Source of the DNA: Bacillus_BE sp042263505
GTDB lineage: Bacteria > Bacillota > Bacilli > Bacillales > Cytobacillaceae
Reading direction: 5' to 3'
DNA length: 64,000 nucleotides
NCBI RefSeq assembly: GCF_042263505.1
Contig: NZ_JBHKFI010000002.1
Coordinates: 1 to 64,000 of the forward strand
Within the stretch, counting starts at the first letter, position 1. The number at the start of each line of letters is the position of its first letter. Shown one piece after another: positions 34,705 through 44,392 of this stretch. Both the position numbers and the translations under genes were made by a program. The notes under the pieces were generated by a model, which saw nothing but the letters and a program-made list of their open reading frames with translations, was not told the DNA's origin and ran no database searches.

Positions 34705-35043
34705 TTAGTTGACTCTCTTTCCTTTTTCTTTATAATTGGGAAATTTATAGGATTTTCCAATGCGAATTTCTTCCGGCTCGATATTGTTCAGTTTTTTAAA
34801 ATCTATAATGACCTGATTAATTGGAACTGGAATACTTGCATCTAGTTGCTCTTCAACGATGGATAAAACTGTTTCGCCTGCCTTTACGGTATAGGTAAAA
34901 TAATTTTGTGTATTTTTATCTTCCACTCGTTCTTTAGCAATGGTTTTTTGCTCAGTAACGGATGGTAGAGTCCCTGTTGTTAAGTCAAAATAAATGATAT
35001 AGCCAATTAGGATTGTGACAAGAAATAGGATGAAGCGCTTCAT
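34705..35043 (-). CDS. yqfZ: LysM-like membrane protein YqfZ
   Basis: About 112 residues. One N-terminal membrane helix (KRFILFLVTILIGYIIYF) precedes an extracytoplasmic region with a LysM-like fold (YTVKAGETVLSIVEE ... IRIGKSYKFP). It is probably a wall- or spore-envelope-binding anchor. AAGGAGG is spaced for ATG 35043; TTG 35052 is too close. B. subtilis yqfZ occupies the same place next to ispG. Confidence 0.82.
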   Translation of the reverse strand: MKRFILFLVTILIGYIIYFDLTTGTLPSVTEQKTIAKERVEDKNTQNYFTYTVKAGETVLSIVEEQLDASIPVPINQVIIDFKKLNNIEPEEIRIGKSYKFPNYKEKGKRVN

Positions 35044-35231
35044 GTGGACCAATACCTCCTTACTTGATGTAAACGAATTTATATAACTATATGCTTGGTA
35101 ATAGAATGATAGAACTAGTAAAGTAAGAGAATCTATGGATTTTAAATTTATAAAAACCTTACAATTTCTTTACGTTTCCTTAATATTTCCTATTCATAAT
35201 GAAGGTGAAAAAGATTGAGGGGTGTCAAAAA

Positions 35232-36950
35232 TTGCAAAAATGGAAAGAACTTTGGAATAGAGGAAAAAAAAATCTATCGAATATCTTCACGAAAATAACC
35301 TTACAAACTAGACTGTTATGTTTAATCATTATTCTCTTAATTATATCGAGTTCAGCTGTTGCTCTTATTTCTTACAATCAATCTAAATCTTCGGTCATTC
35401 GTTTAATGGAGCAGCGTATGCATCAAGAGGTGGAGATGACCTATAGTGTTGCTCAGAATTTAATGCTCATGTACGTTGGGAAGGAAGATGTTTTTACAAA
35501 GGAAATCAATCAGTTTATAAAAAAACAAGATTCCAATTTAGCGAAGGATCAAATTTATGCCAATTACTTTCTCATTTCTAAAGATGAAATGAAACCATTT
35601 GCGATAAGCCAAAATTCATCCTTGAAATTTAATCAAACTCTTATTCATGAAATAGGGAAAAAAGAAACGGGGATTATTCAAAGGAGAATTGAGAATGATA
35701 TTTATACTCTATCCTTTACAAAAATTCCGGAAATGAACGGGATATTTGTGATTGTGGTTCCTCAAAAACAATACTTAAGTAGTATTCAAGATATGGCTGT
35801 ACATATTATCATTGCTGTAATCATAAGTGTTTCCTTATCCGCTCTTGCGATTATCATTCTAGTAAGAAATTTGACAAGACCTCTGACTCGGCTAAGAGAA
35901 GTGATGAAGGAAGCAAGGTCGGGACATTTAAATGCAGACATTAAAACGAAAACGACAACTCCTGAAATAACCTCATTGATAAAAAGCTATCATGCTCTTA
36001 TTCATAGTTTGAAGGATGTCTTATTTAATATAAAATCCAATACTCGCAACTTAACGCAAACAGGTGATCAATTACAAATAATCTCAGAAAAAGTGAAAAA
36101 TGAAAATGAACAGTTGCTAGAATCGGTGGAAATTGTTCGCGTGGGTGCAGAACAAACTGCGGGTAGTTCCGAAGACAATATTCGCGTGGTGCAAAATATG
36201 AAAAAATCCATTATGGATCTCTTCTTGAAAATGGGGGATATTGAGGATCGTGCAAAGAGTATGAATATGACTGCATTAGAGGGAGAAAAAAGTTCGAATA
36301 ATATTGAAAAAACCCTTGTGGATTTAGACGTTGAATTTAAAAAAGTTACCTCTACCATTCATCAGGTGAAAAACCATGCTGCATCCATAGATACGGTTGT
36401 CACCATTATTCAACAAATTGCGGAACAGACCAAATTACTGGCTCTTAATGCAACAATTGAGGCTGCAAGAGCAGGAGAGGCAGGAAAAGGTTTTGCTGTT
36501 GTGGCTAAAGAAGTCAGAAAATTGGCGGATCAATCAAATCATGCAACGGATAAGATTAAAGAAACAATTAAGGATATGGAGAGTATTTCACTTAGAGCTT
36601 CTACTGAATTTGAAAAAATGCTTTTGAATTTTGAAAATAATTTGGAAGTAGCCTTAACCAATAAAAAGGTATTTGATTCTCTTATGAAAGAGGTAGAAAT
36701 GGTTAGTGGTAATATTGGTGAGGTTCAATCGGAATTAAAATTTTTGAATGAAAATCTGCCAACAGTGGAAGCTTCTGCAGAGAATAATGTATCGATCTCC
36801 CAGCAAACATTAGCGAGTGTTGAGCAAATGTTCGATGTGACAAAAATACAGATAGAAAAAGTGAAGGAAAGTCATGAAGTGGGCAAGAAAATATTGGAGC
36901 TCTCTTATGCACTGGAGCAGTTAACGGTGGGCTATGAATATCAGACATGA
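35232..36950 (+). CDS. Methyl-accepting chemotaxis protein
   Basis: About 572 residues. Two membrane helices (roughly residues 25-48 and 195-217) enclose an extracellular sensor of about 145 residues. A HAMP domain and a long cytosolic signalling coiled coil follow. The hairpin tip with EQTKLLALNATIEAARAGEAGKGFAVVAKEVRKLAD, given here in outline, contacts CheA and CheW. The ligand is unknown. GAGGGGTG supports TTG 35232 over ATG 35199. Family members with this locus are not part of the B. subtilis order, so this is an accessory gene. Confidence 0.92.
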   Translation: MQKWKELWNRGKKNLSNIFTKITLQTRLLCLIIILLIISSSAVALISYNQSKSSVIRLMEQRMHQEVEMTYSVAQNLMLMYVGKEDVFTKEINQFIKKQDSNLAKDQIYANYFLISKDEMKPFAISQNSSLKFNQTLIHEIGKKETGIIQRRIENDIYTLSFTKIPEMNGIFVIVVPQKQYLSSIQDMAVHIIIAVIISVSLSALAIIILVRNLTRPLTRLREVMKEARSGHLNADIKTKTTTPEITSLIKSYHALIHSLKDVLFNIKSNTRNLTQTGDQLQIISEKVKNENEQLLESVEIVRVGAEQTAGSSEDNIRVVQNMKKSIMDLFLKMGDIEDRAKSMNMTALEGEKSSNNIEKTLVDLDVEFKKVTSTIHQVKNHAASIDTVVTIIQQIAEQTKLLALNATIEAARAGEAGKGFAVVAKEVRKLADQSNHATDKIKETIKDMESISLRASTEFEKMLLNFENNLEVALTNKKVFDSLMKEVEMVSGNIGEVQSELKFLNENLPTVEASAENNVSISQQTLASVEQMFDVTKIQIEKVKESHEVGKKILELSYALEQLTVGYEYQT

Positions 36951-36957
36951 AAAAATA

Positions 36958-36993
36958 GGCACTAGTAAAAGCAAATAGGCTTTTATTAGTGCC
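36958..36993. terminator. Terminator between the chemoreceptor gene and yqgB
   Basis: GGCACTAGTAAAAGC (36958-36972) pairs with GCTTTTATTAGTGCC (36979-36993) with one G-U position. It serves the convergent pair; T-run support is weak. Confidence 0.65.
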
Positions 36994-37001
36994 CGAAAGG
37001 T

Positions 37002-37775
37002 CTAGTCGGGATCGACTTGACTTGGAATTTCTCTTATCGCTAATAGAAGCATTATGAGAGCGACAAAGAAATCAATCAGATAACCACTTGGAACGTTAGT
37101 TTTAATCGCGCTCATGATTAAGAAAAATACTGTTGGGAGTGTGACAGCATAAGCTGACATTCGCCATAGATGCCGATATTGAATATTTTTCTTCAACGTG
37201 TTCTTTAGTATTAATCCAAAGATAGCGAGGATCGAAATTTTAATAAATTGTGTGGCGCTTGTAAATAGGTAACTGACAACTGAAACAGTGGCAACGATAA
37301 AGCCGATTGATGATTCAATTTTATTAAGGAAATGAAGAAAGTCATTTTTAGAAATGACTAAGTCTGTCAGCATGGAATATGGATAAGATTCCACTTGACC
37401 TCCAGCAATGAAAACAAATTCATTTTTTAATAATCCAATCGTATTTCCCTGATTTTTTAGGTTTGCTTTACTTAAAGCTCCGGTACTGTCAAAAACAACT
37501 GTAAAGTCACCTTGTTCATGAAAAATGGGTTCTTTTTGCTCCGCATGTAATTCCCCATCTTTAATGGAGAAGGAAGGAAACTCTTCTTCAATAGTATCTT
37601 GGGCAGAGCTAATTCCGTTTGTTATAGCAGAATTAAAATAAATCATCGTAGGGATGATGGAGAGAAGGGAAAGTAGAAAAACATAGAGAATGGTTTTCCC
37701 TATTCCTTGATTACGGAAAGAAGCGATATCTCTAGGAGAATAAATGCTTCTAATAAATTGCTTAAAAATATTCAT
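37002..37775 (-). CDS. yqgB: DUF1189 membrane protein YqgB
   Basis: About 257 residues. A membrane helix near residues 30-50 is followed by an extracytoplasmic domain, then about four C-terminal helices. The MNIFKQFIRSIYSPRDIA start is typical of DUF1189. AACGAGGTG precedes ATG 37775; the 20-residue upstream extension has no ribosome site. Members are sometimes linked to maltodextrin transport, but the function is not established. It lies between yqfZ and sodA, as in B. subtilis. Confidence 0.85.
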   Translation of the reverse strand: MNIFKQFIRSIYSPRDIASFRNQGIGKTILYVFLLSLLSIIPTMIYFNSAITNGISSAQDTIEEEFPSFSIKDGELHAEQKEPIFHEQGDFTVVFDSTGALSKANLKNQGNTIGLLKNEFVFIAGGQVESYPYSMLTDLVISKNDFLHFLNKIESSIGFIVATVSVVSYLFTSATQFIKISILAIFGLILKNTLKKNIQYRHLWRMSAYAVTLPTVFFLIMSAIKTNVPSGYLIDFFVALIMLLLAIREIPSQVDPD

Positions 37776-38096
37776 TGCTGTACACCTCGTTTTAGAATCT
37801 ACTCCTATTTTAGCTTGATTAAGATTGTTGTACAAGAAAGTCTCACATAATAAAAGTTATTTTCAAATGAATTCATGAAAAATATGGTAATATGAAGATG
37901 ATAATAGTTTATGGATGGATATTGGTCTTATTCATCATAAAAAGTAAAAATTTTCGAGAGCTTTTTTGGACAGTGAGCATTTCATTTGAAAGGTGTAATG
38001 AACTTTGGTAATCTTAGGGTAAAGTACTTTAGAAACATTACAATATTAGAAATGTATCTAAGGTAAAAATAAATTCTACATAGGAGGAATGGAAAA

Positions 38097-38705
38097 ATGT
38101 CTTTTGAATTACCACAATTACCTTATGCTTATGAAGCTTTAGAACCACATATTGACAAAGAAACGATGAACATTCATCACACAAAACATCACAACACTTA
38201 TGTAACAAACTTAAATAATGCTTTAGCAGGAAATGAAGAACTTCTTTCTAAAACAGTAGAAGAAGTAATCTCAAACTTAGACGCAGTTCCTGAAGCTGCA
38301 CGTACTGCAGTTCGCAATAATGGTGGAGGACACGCTAACCATTCATTATTCTGGCAAACTCTATCACCAAATGGTGGCGGGGAACCGACTGGAGAGCTTC
38401 TTGAAGCAATTAATAAGAAATTTGGAAGCTTTGATGGATTTAAAGATGAGTTCACTAAAGCAGCAACGACTCGTTTTGGCTCAGGCTGGGCATGGCTTGC
38501 TGTCAATAACGGAGAATTAGAAGTAACAAGCACTCCAAACCAAGACTCTCCATTAATGGAAGGCAAAACTCCAATTCTTGGATTGGATGTTTGGGAACAT
38601 GCTTATTATTTACACTACCAAAACCGTCGTCCAGATTACATTAATGCTTTCTATAATGTTGTGAACTGGGAAGAGGTAGCTAAACGTTACTCTGCAGCAA
38701 AATAA
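38097..38705 (+). CDS. sodA: Manganese superoxide dismutase
   Basis: 202 residues, identical in length to B. subtilis SodA. Metal ligands His27, a His in GGHANHSLFW, and the Asp and His of LDVWEHAYY are present. The GGGEPTGELLEAI and GSGWAWL segments fit the manganese type. It removes superoxide in the cytosol. TAGGAGGAATGG precedes the ATG. A terminator follows. Confidence 0.97.
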   Translation: MSFELPQLPYAYEALEPHIDKETMNIHHTKHHNTYVTNLNNALAGNEELLSKTVEEVISNLDAVPEAARTAVRNNGGGHANHSLFWQTLSPNGGGEPTGELLEAINKKFGSFDGFKDEFTKAATTRFGSGWAWLAVNNGELEVTSTPNQDSPLMEGKTPILGLDVWEHAYYLHYQNRRPDYINAFYNVVNWEEVAKRYSAAK

Positions 38706-38720
38706 AGAAAAAATAGAGGG

Positions 38721-38752
38721 AACAGCAGACTTATTGGGTCTGCTGTTTTTTT
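38721..38752 (+). terminator. Terminator after sodA
   Basis: AACAGCAGAC (38721-38730) pairs with GTCTGCTGTT (38738-38747), followed by T. Confidence 0.92.
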
Positions 38753-38826
38753 ATGCCTAAGAAGTAATTGAATAATCATCTTGCCTTTGAAGGAAACTAC
38801 CTTTAGATAAAAAGGGGAGTTTCTTT

Positions 38827-40044
38827 ATGAGTAGAATGAAAAAATTGATTGGTGAAGTGGAGCTATCGAAGGATTTAACTTTGTTGCTCCTAATTGGGGG
38901 GCTTTATTCATTAAGCGTTGCCCTGTCCAATACGTTTGTCAACATATATTTATGGAAGCAGTCAGGTCAGTACATAGATTTAGGCTTATATAATTTATCT
39001 ATTGTTGTTCTTCAGCCATTTACATTTATCTTTGCAGGAAGATGGGCAAAAAAGGTCGATAGAGTGATTGTCTTTCGAATTGGGGTCATTTTTTTAACCG
39101 CTTTCTATTTGACTGTTTTATTGTTTGGACAACAGGCATCTGATTTTATTCTTCTATTAGGAAGTTTATTAGGGATGGGCTATGGCTTTTATTGGCTAGC
39201 CTTTAACTTATTGACCTTTGAGATTACGGAGCCTGAAACGAGAGACTTTTTTAATGGATTTTTAGGGATATTAAGCTCGGTAGGCGGCATGATTGGACCA
39301 ATCGCTGCTGGCTTTATTATTTCCAGAATGGAAAAATTCACAGGGTATACCATTGTTTTTGGTCTTTCATTTGCTCTATTTGCTTTAGCTGTATTTTTAA
39401 GTTTCTTTATTAAGCGCCGACCTGCCCATGGACAATATTGGTTTGTTCGTATCATTCAGGAAAGAAAATATAATCAAAATTGGAAAATGATAACGAATGC
39501 TCATTTTTTTCAGGGACTGCGAGAGGGAACCTTCTCCTTTGTTATTTCTGTATTTGTTTTTCTTTCAACAGGAAGTGAACTGTCTCTTGGTACTTATGGA
39601 TTGGTGAATTCTGGGATTTCCTTTGTGGCCTATTATTTTGCATCGAGATTAATTAAACCGCATTTTCGAAATAAGGCTATCTTAATGGGGGGAATTATCC
39701 TTTATCTAGCCATTTTCCTCATTGTCTTTCATCTTACATATGCCAAATTACTAATATACGCGGGTATTATTGCGATTGCGTATCCATTGCTCTTAGTTCC
39801 TTATATCTCCATGACCTTTGATGTGATTGGACGAGGCTGGAATGCCGCTGAAATGAGAGTAGAATATATTGTCGTGCGTGAGATCTTTTTAAATACGGGA
39901 AGAATTGTTTCCGTCTCCATGTTTTTGCTAACTATTCTAGTTTTTAATCCAGAAAAAGGGATTCCAATCCTTTTATTAGTCCTTGGACTTGGTCATTCAC
40001 TTATTTATTTTTGTATAAGAAAAATGGCATTGAAAACATTGTAA
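38827..40044 (+). CDS. yqgE: Major facilitator superfamily transporter (YqgE-like)
   Basis: 405 residues, about 12 membrane helices. The loop after helix 2 (GRWAKKVDRVIVFRIG) is the MFS motif A region. The substrate is unknown. Position between sodA and pbpA matches B. subtilis yqgE. AAAGGGGAG precedes the ATG. It may be read together with pbpA, 69 bases downstream, as no terminator is visible between them. Confidence 0.85.
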   Translation: MSRMKKLIGEVELSKDLTLLLLIGGLYSLSVALSNTFVNIYLWKQSGQYIDLGLYNLSIVVLQPFTFIFAGRWAKKVDRVIVFRIGVIFLTAFYLTVLLFGQQASDFILLLGSLLGMGYGFYWLAFNLLTFEITEPETRDFFNGFLGILSSVGGMIGPIAAGFIISRMEKFTGYTIVFGLSFALFALAVFLSFFIKRRPAHGQYWFVRIIQERKYNQNWKMITNAHFFQGLREGTFSFVISVFVFLSTGSELSLGTYGLVNSGISFVAYYFASRLIKPHFRNKAILMGGIILYLAIFLIVFHLTYAKLLIYAGIIAIAYPLLLVPYISMTFDVIGRGWNAAEMRVEYIVVREIFLNTGRIVSVSMFLLTILVFNPEKGIPILLLVLGLGHSLIYFCIRKMALKTL

Positions 40045-40113
40045 ATTCAAGTAGTCGGTTTAATATTGTTGTTTTCTCTACATTTTTTTATAACTAATAA
40101 AGGATGAGTTGAA

Positions 40114-42204
40114 ATGCTGAAGAAGAAAAACAAAAAGGATAGGAAAAAAACACATCTTCCGTTTCGTCTAAATGTACTGTTCTTTACGGTTTTCTTATTA
40201 TTTTCCATTCTCATTTTACGCTTAGGTATGGTTCAAATTGTCTATGGAGATGATTACAAAAGAGAAATTGAACGAACGGATGACAAGATTATTAATGTTA
40301 ATGTGCCAAGAGGAAAAATGTTTGACCGTCATGGAAAAACAATTGTGGATAACCGTGCCAGAAATGCGATAACTTATACAAACCGTGGTGCGAGTCAAGA
40401 AGAAATGATTCAATGTGCGGAAAGATTGGCAAAACTGATTGATGTCAAGTCTGATAAGGTTCGGGAAAGAGACGAAAAGGATTATTGGATTATTCGGAAC
40501 CCCAATCGCGCAAGGGCGAAAATAACAGAGTCTGAATGGGAACAATTTAAACAGAAAAAGTTGGATGATGAAAAAATCTATCAACTTCAATTAGAGCGAA
40601 TTACTAAGAACGAATTAAAAGAACTAACAAAACAGGACATTGAGGTTCTTGCTATTTTTCGGATATTTAATAGTGGGTATTCTCTCACCCCACAAATAGT
40701 TAAAAATGAAAATGTCACAAAAAAGGAATTTGCTGAAGTGAGTGAAAATCTAGAATACCTTCCTGGTGTGGACACGACTACAGATTGGAATCGAACCTAT
40801 AAAAATGGGGCAACATTAAAAACCGTTTTGGGTAAAGTCACAAATTCAGATGAGGGATTACCAGAGGAAAGAGTGAATTATTATCTATCTAGGGGCTACA
40901 ACCGTAATGACAGGGTAGGAAAGAGCTATTTAGAATTACAATATGAGGATGTTTTGCATGGACAAAGAGCAAAGGTCATGAATAAAACAGACAAAATGGG
41001 AAATGTTATTGAAACAAAGCAGGTTTCAAAGGGGAAGAGGGGAAAAGATCTCGTCTTAACGATTGATATGAATTTACAGCAAGAGGTAGATAAGATCATT
41101 GAAAAAGAGTTATGGAAATTAAAGAGGAAGCCAGCAACGGATTTATTGGATCGAGCTTTTGTCGTCTTAATGGATCCAGACACAGGAGAAATATTAGCGA
41201 TGTCGGGGAAACAAATCACAAAAGATGATAAAACGGGAAAAATGGAAATGGCCGATTTTGCACTTGGAAATATTACAACAGCCTATAATGCTGGTTCTGC
41301 TGTGAAGGGAGCTACCGTATTAACCGGTTACGACACGGGTGCGATTCAACCAGGTACAATTCTTTATGATACACCTCTATTAATTAAAGGAACACCACCA
41401 AAGAAATCTTGGAAAAACATGGGAAATGTTAATGATCTCACTGCAATAAAAATGTCTTCGAATGTATATATGTTTCGAACAGCTATTGCCATTGGAAAAG
41501 GCATTTATACTCCTCATGAGCCTTTAAATCTTGACGTTAAGGCATTCGAGACAATTCGTGATCATTTTAGTCAATTTGGTCTAGGTGTCCGAACAGGCAT
41601 TGATTTACCTAATGAACAAATCGGCTTTAAGGGTTCCGATACGAAGCCAGGCTTCCTGCTAGATTTGGTAATCGGACAATTTGATATGTATACCCCGATG
41701 CAAATGGCCCAATATGTATCAACGATTGCCAATGGCGGATATCGAATTCAGCCTCATCTAGTTAAAGAAATTCGTGATCCTCTTGAGGATAGCGACAAAC
41801 TAGGACCTATTTCTGAGGAAATGGATCCCAAGATTTTAAATCGCATTGATATGAAAACATCATGGGTAAAACGAGTGCAGGAGGGTTTTCGTCAAGTCAT
41901 GCAATCTCAAGGGGGAACAGCTACCTCCTATTTTGGTTCCAAGTCTTATAAACCAGCAGGAAAAACAGGGACTGCTCAAGCATTTTATGATGGACCAGAA
42001 AGATATAAAATGCTTGAGCCTAAAGAAGTGATGAATGTAAGTTTGGTATCCTATGCCCCGTTCAATGATCCAGAGGTGGCTATGGCAGTTATCGTGCCAT
42101 GGGCGTATACCGGGAACACTGGACCTTCTCCTAACTTAGATATAGGCGAAAAAGTTTTCGACAAATATTTTGAGCTTCAAAAAAAACAACAAAGTATAGA
42201 TTGA
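40114..42204 (+). CDS. pbpA: Penicillin-binding protein 2A (class B transpeptidase)
   Basis: 696 residues (B. subtilis PbpA 716). An N-terminal membrane anchor (about 18-40) is followed by a PBP dimerisation domain and then a transpeptidase domain. Its active-site boxes are Ser395-Ala-Val-Lys398, Ser448-Ser-Asn450 and Lys617-Thr-Gly. It cross-links side-wall peptidoglycan with the Rod elongation machinery and helps spore outgrowth. AAAGGATGAG precedes the ATG. A weak hairpin and the Pho-box promoter of pstS follow. Confidence 0.95.
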   Translation: MLKKKNKKDRKKTHLPFRLNVLFFTVFLLFSILILRLGMVQIVYGDDYKREIERTDDKIINVNVPRGKMFDRHGKTIVDNRARNAITYTNRGASQEEMIQCAERLAKLIDVKSDKVRERDEKDYWIIRNPNRARAKITESEWEQFKQKKLDDEKIYQLQLERITKNELKELTKQDIEVLAIFRIFNSGYSLTPQIVKNENVTKKEFAEVSENLEYLPGVDTTTDWNRTYKNGATLKTVLGKVTNSDEGLPEERVNYYLSRGYNRNDRVGKSYLELQYEDVLHGQRAKVMNKTDKMGNVIETKQVSKGKRGKDLVLTIDMNLQQEVDKIIEKELWKLKRKPATDLLDRAFVVLMDPDTGEILAMSGKQITKDDKTGKMEMADFALGNITTAYNAGSAVKGATVLTGYDTGAIQPGTILYDTPLLIKGTPPKKSWKNMGNVNDLTAIKMSSNVYMFRTAIAIGKGIYTPHEPLNLDVKAFETIRDHFSQFGLGVRTGIDLPNEQIGFKGSDTKPGFLLDLVIGQFDMYTPMQMAQYVSTIANGGYRIQPHLVKEIRDPLEDSDKLGPISEEMDPKILNRIDMKTSWVKRVQEGFRQVMQSQGGTATSYFGSKSYKPAGKTGTAQAFYDGPERYKMLEPKEVMNVSLVSYAPFNDPEVAMAVIVPWAYTGNTGPSPNLDIGEKVFDKYFELQKKQQSID

Positions 42205-42208
42205 TAAT

Positions 42209-42230
42209 AGACCCACTTGCGGTCTCTTTT
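42209..42230 (+). terminator. Weak terminator after pbpA
   Basis: AGACC (42209-42213) and GGTCT (42221-42225) enclose seven bases and CTTTT follows. It is short but well placed. Confidence 0.45.
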
Positions 42231-42283
42231 ATATATCCGTATTGGATTCATCGCGGTTCCTTCTTCTTCTTTATGTATATGCA

Positions 42284-42344
42284 TTTACAGAATATTAATT
42301 TTCCGTTTACAAAAGCTTTACAACGGATTAAAACCTTATTAACA
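42284..42344 (+). promoter_or_regulatory. PhoP-box array upstream of pstS
   Basis: Six TT(A/T)ACA-like hexamers lie in exact 11-base register: TTTACA 42284, TTAATT 42295, TTTACA 42306, TTTACA 42317, TTAAAA 42328 and TTAACA 42339. This is the repeat and spacing recognised by phosphorylated PhoP in bacilli. A TATTCT (42354-42359) could be the -10; no good -35 is present, as expected for an activated promoter. The operon should be induced by phosphate starvation. Confidence 0.85.
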
Positions 42345-42408
42345 ATCACCGATTATTCTATTCTTGTAGGACAAAAACAAACAAATTTCTCTAGGGGGTA
42401 AAAATGGA

Positions 42409-43374
42409 ATGAAGAGCTTTAAATTCTTGGCATTATCTGCAGTAATTGGAGCATCGTTAGTATTAACAACCGCTTGTGGCTCAGATGGAAATTCTACAGA
42501 TAAAAAGTCAGCACAAGCAGGTGAAGAGAACAAGCAACTTCAAGGTGAAATCAATATAGACGGTTCATCTACTGTATATCCAATAATGGAAGCTGTTGTG
42601 GAAGAATACGGGACGCAGCAACCAGGAGTAAAAGTTTCAGCAGCAGGTAATGGAACAGGGAATGGCTTTAAGGCACTTATTGATGAAAAAACAATCATTT
42701 CAGATGCATCAAGAGAAATTGAACCTGAAGAGCAGGCAGAACTAGATAAGAAGGGAATTAAAGTAACACCTTTTAAACTAGCTTTTGACGGTATTTCCGT
42801 TGTTGTCAATAAGGAAAATGATTTTGTTGACAAGCTAACAATCGACGAACTTAAAAAACTTTGGATTGAAGATGGAAAGGTGAAAAAATGGTCTGATATT
42901 CGTAAAGGATGGCCAGATAAAGAAATTAAATTCTATTCACCAGGAACAGAATCCGGTACTTTTGATTACTTCGATGAGGTTATATTAGAAGGAAAGCCGA
43001 TCGTAGAAAAAGCAACACTTTCAGAAGATGATAATATCCTCGTACAAGGTGTCAAAGGTGATGCCAATGGCATTGGTTATTTTGGATATGCCTATTACTT
43101 GGAAAACAAAGATCAATTAAAGATCGTTCCGATTGATAACGGTGAGGGAGCAGTAGAACCAACAAATGAAACGATTGAATCTGGAAAATACGCTCCATTA
43201 TCTCGTCCGCTTTATTCATATGTAAGAAACGACGCTATTAAGAAAGATGAAGTATATGACTTCTTAAAGTTCATGTTAGAAAATGCAGCAGACTTTTCTG
43301 AAGAAGTAGGCTATGTGAAACTTCCAGAAGATGAATATACAAAAGACTTAGATACTCTAGAAAGCTTGAAATAA
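42409..43374 (+). CDS. pstS: Phosphate-binding lipoprotein PstS
   Basis: 321 residues. A signal peptide ends in the lipobox LTTAC, so the protein is lipid-anchored outside. Phosphate-contacting segments include DGSSTVYPI, GNGTGNGFKA, DASREIE and PGTESGTFD. It delivers phosphate to PstCA. The ribosome site AGGGGG (42393-42398) also precedes an out-of-frame ATG-GAA-TGA at 42404 whose stop overlaps the true ATG. A hairpin behind the gene probably raises PstS over the permease. Confidence 0.95.
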   Translation: MKSFKFLALSAVIGASLVLTTACGSDGNSTDKKSAQAGEENKQLQGEINIDGSSTVYPIMEAVVEEYGTQQPGVKVSAAGNGTGNGFKALIDEKTIISDASREIEPEEQAELDKKGIKVTPFKLAFDGISVVVNKENDFVDKLTIDELKKLWIEDGKVKKWSDIRKGWPDKEIKFYSPGTESGTFDYFDEVILEGKPIVEKATLSEDDNILVQGVKGDANGIGYFGYAYYLENKDQLKIVPIDNGEGAVEPTNETIESGKYAPLSRPLYSYVRNDAIKKDEVYDFLKFMLENAADFSEEVGYVKLPEDEYTKDLDTLESLK

Positions 43375-43388
43375 ATGGATGAAATGGG

Positions 43389-43428
43389 AGAAGAATTGAG
43401 AGGCTCTTGATAGCTTCTCAATTCTTCT
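43389..43428 (+). terminator. Hairpin between pstS and pstC without T run
   Basis: Arms of 16 bases, 43389-43404 and 43413-43428, pair with one G-U position. No T run follows and the pstC frame begins next to it. It is more likely an mRNA-stabilising or partial attenuation structure than a full terminator. Confidence 0.6.
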
Positions 43429-43453
43429 TGTGGATGAATTGGGGGCCTTCAAT

Positions 43454-44392
43454 TTGGAAAAAGCAAAAAACTTTTCTGTGCAGGAAATGATTCAAGAGAA
43501 AAAAAGGAAAAATGGAAAAATGAATTTGGAAAAAGGCATTCCATTTTTGCTTTTAGTAATCTCCATTGTATCGATATTAACGACAATTGGAATTGTTTTC
43601 ACATTAATATTTGAAACTTTTACCTTTTTTGATCAAGTATCTATTAAGGAATTTTTAACTGCGAAAAAGTGGTATCCATTTTCAGAAACAGAAGGTACAT
43701 TTGGAATTTTACCTCTAGTTTCTGGGACGGTAAAGGTTACAGTCATTGCGACGATTGTTGCGGTACCGATTGGACTTTTATCGGCCATATATTTGAGTGA
43801 ATATGCATCTGAGCGCACACGAAGAATAATTAAACCGATATTAGAGGTTTTAGCAGGAATCCCAACCATAGTATATGGGTTCTTTGCCTTGACCTTTGTA
43901 ACACCCTTATTACAGAAAATGATACCAAGCTTAGAAATATTCAACGCGTTAAGCCCTGGTATTGTTATGGGAATCATGATTATCCCAATGATTGCATCTC
44001 TTTCAGAGGATGCATTGTCATCTGTTCCTAGCTCTCTACGTGAAGGTGCGCTTGCCATGGGTTCGACTAAGTTTGAGGTTTCATGGAAAGTGGTAATGCC
44101 TGCAGCGATTTCCGGTATTATCGCATCCATAGTTTTGGGAATCTCTCGTGCGATTGGAGAAACGATGATTGTCGCAGTTGCAGGGGGATCGACTCCAAAT
44201 TTAGGTTTAGATATAACCAGTTCAATTCAAACCATGACAGCCTATATTGTACAAGTGAGCGCGGGAGATGCTGGGTATGGAACAACCATTTATTATAGCA
44301 TTTATGCTGTTGGCTTTACCCTTTTCCTCTTTACGCTTGTTATGAACCTACTTGCACAGTTTATTTCACGTAAGTTTAGGGAGGAATATTAA
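43454..44392 (+). CDS. pstC: Phosphate ABC transporter permease PstC
   Basis: About 312 residues with six membrane helices. The EAA-like loop with SLREGALAMGSTKFEVSWKV faces the ATPase. It pairs with PstA. The frame is open from GTG 43430, but TTG 43454 with GGGGG upstream gives a length near B. subtilis PstC (309). The stop and the pstA start share one base (TAATG). Confidence 0.93.
   Translation: MEKAKNFSVQEMIQEKKRKNGKMNLEKGIPFLLLVISIVSILTTIGIVFTLIFETFTFFDQVSIKEFLTAKKWYPFSETEGTFGILPLVSGTVKVTVIATIVAVPIGLLSAIYLSEYASERTRRIIKPILEVLAGIPTIVYGFFALTFVTPLLQKMIPSLEIFNALSPGIVMGIMIIPMIASLSEDALSSVPSSLREGALAMGSTKFEVSWKVVMPAAISGIIASIVLGISRAIGETMIVAVAGGSTPNLGLDITSSIQTMTAYIVQVSAGDAGYGTTIYYSIYAVGFTLFLFTLVMNLLAQFISRKFREEY

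Noticed and set aside
42201..42401. Open frame between pbpA and pstS
   Set aside because: It covers the PhoP-box array and lacks a ribosome site.
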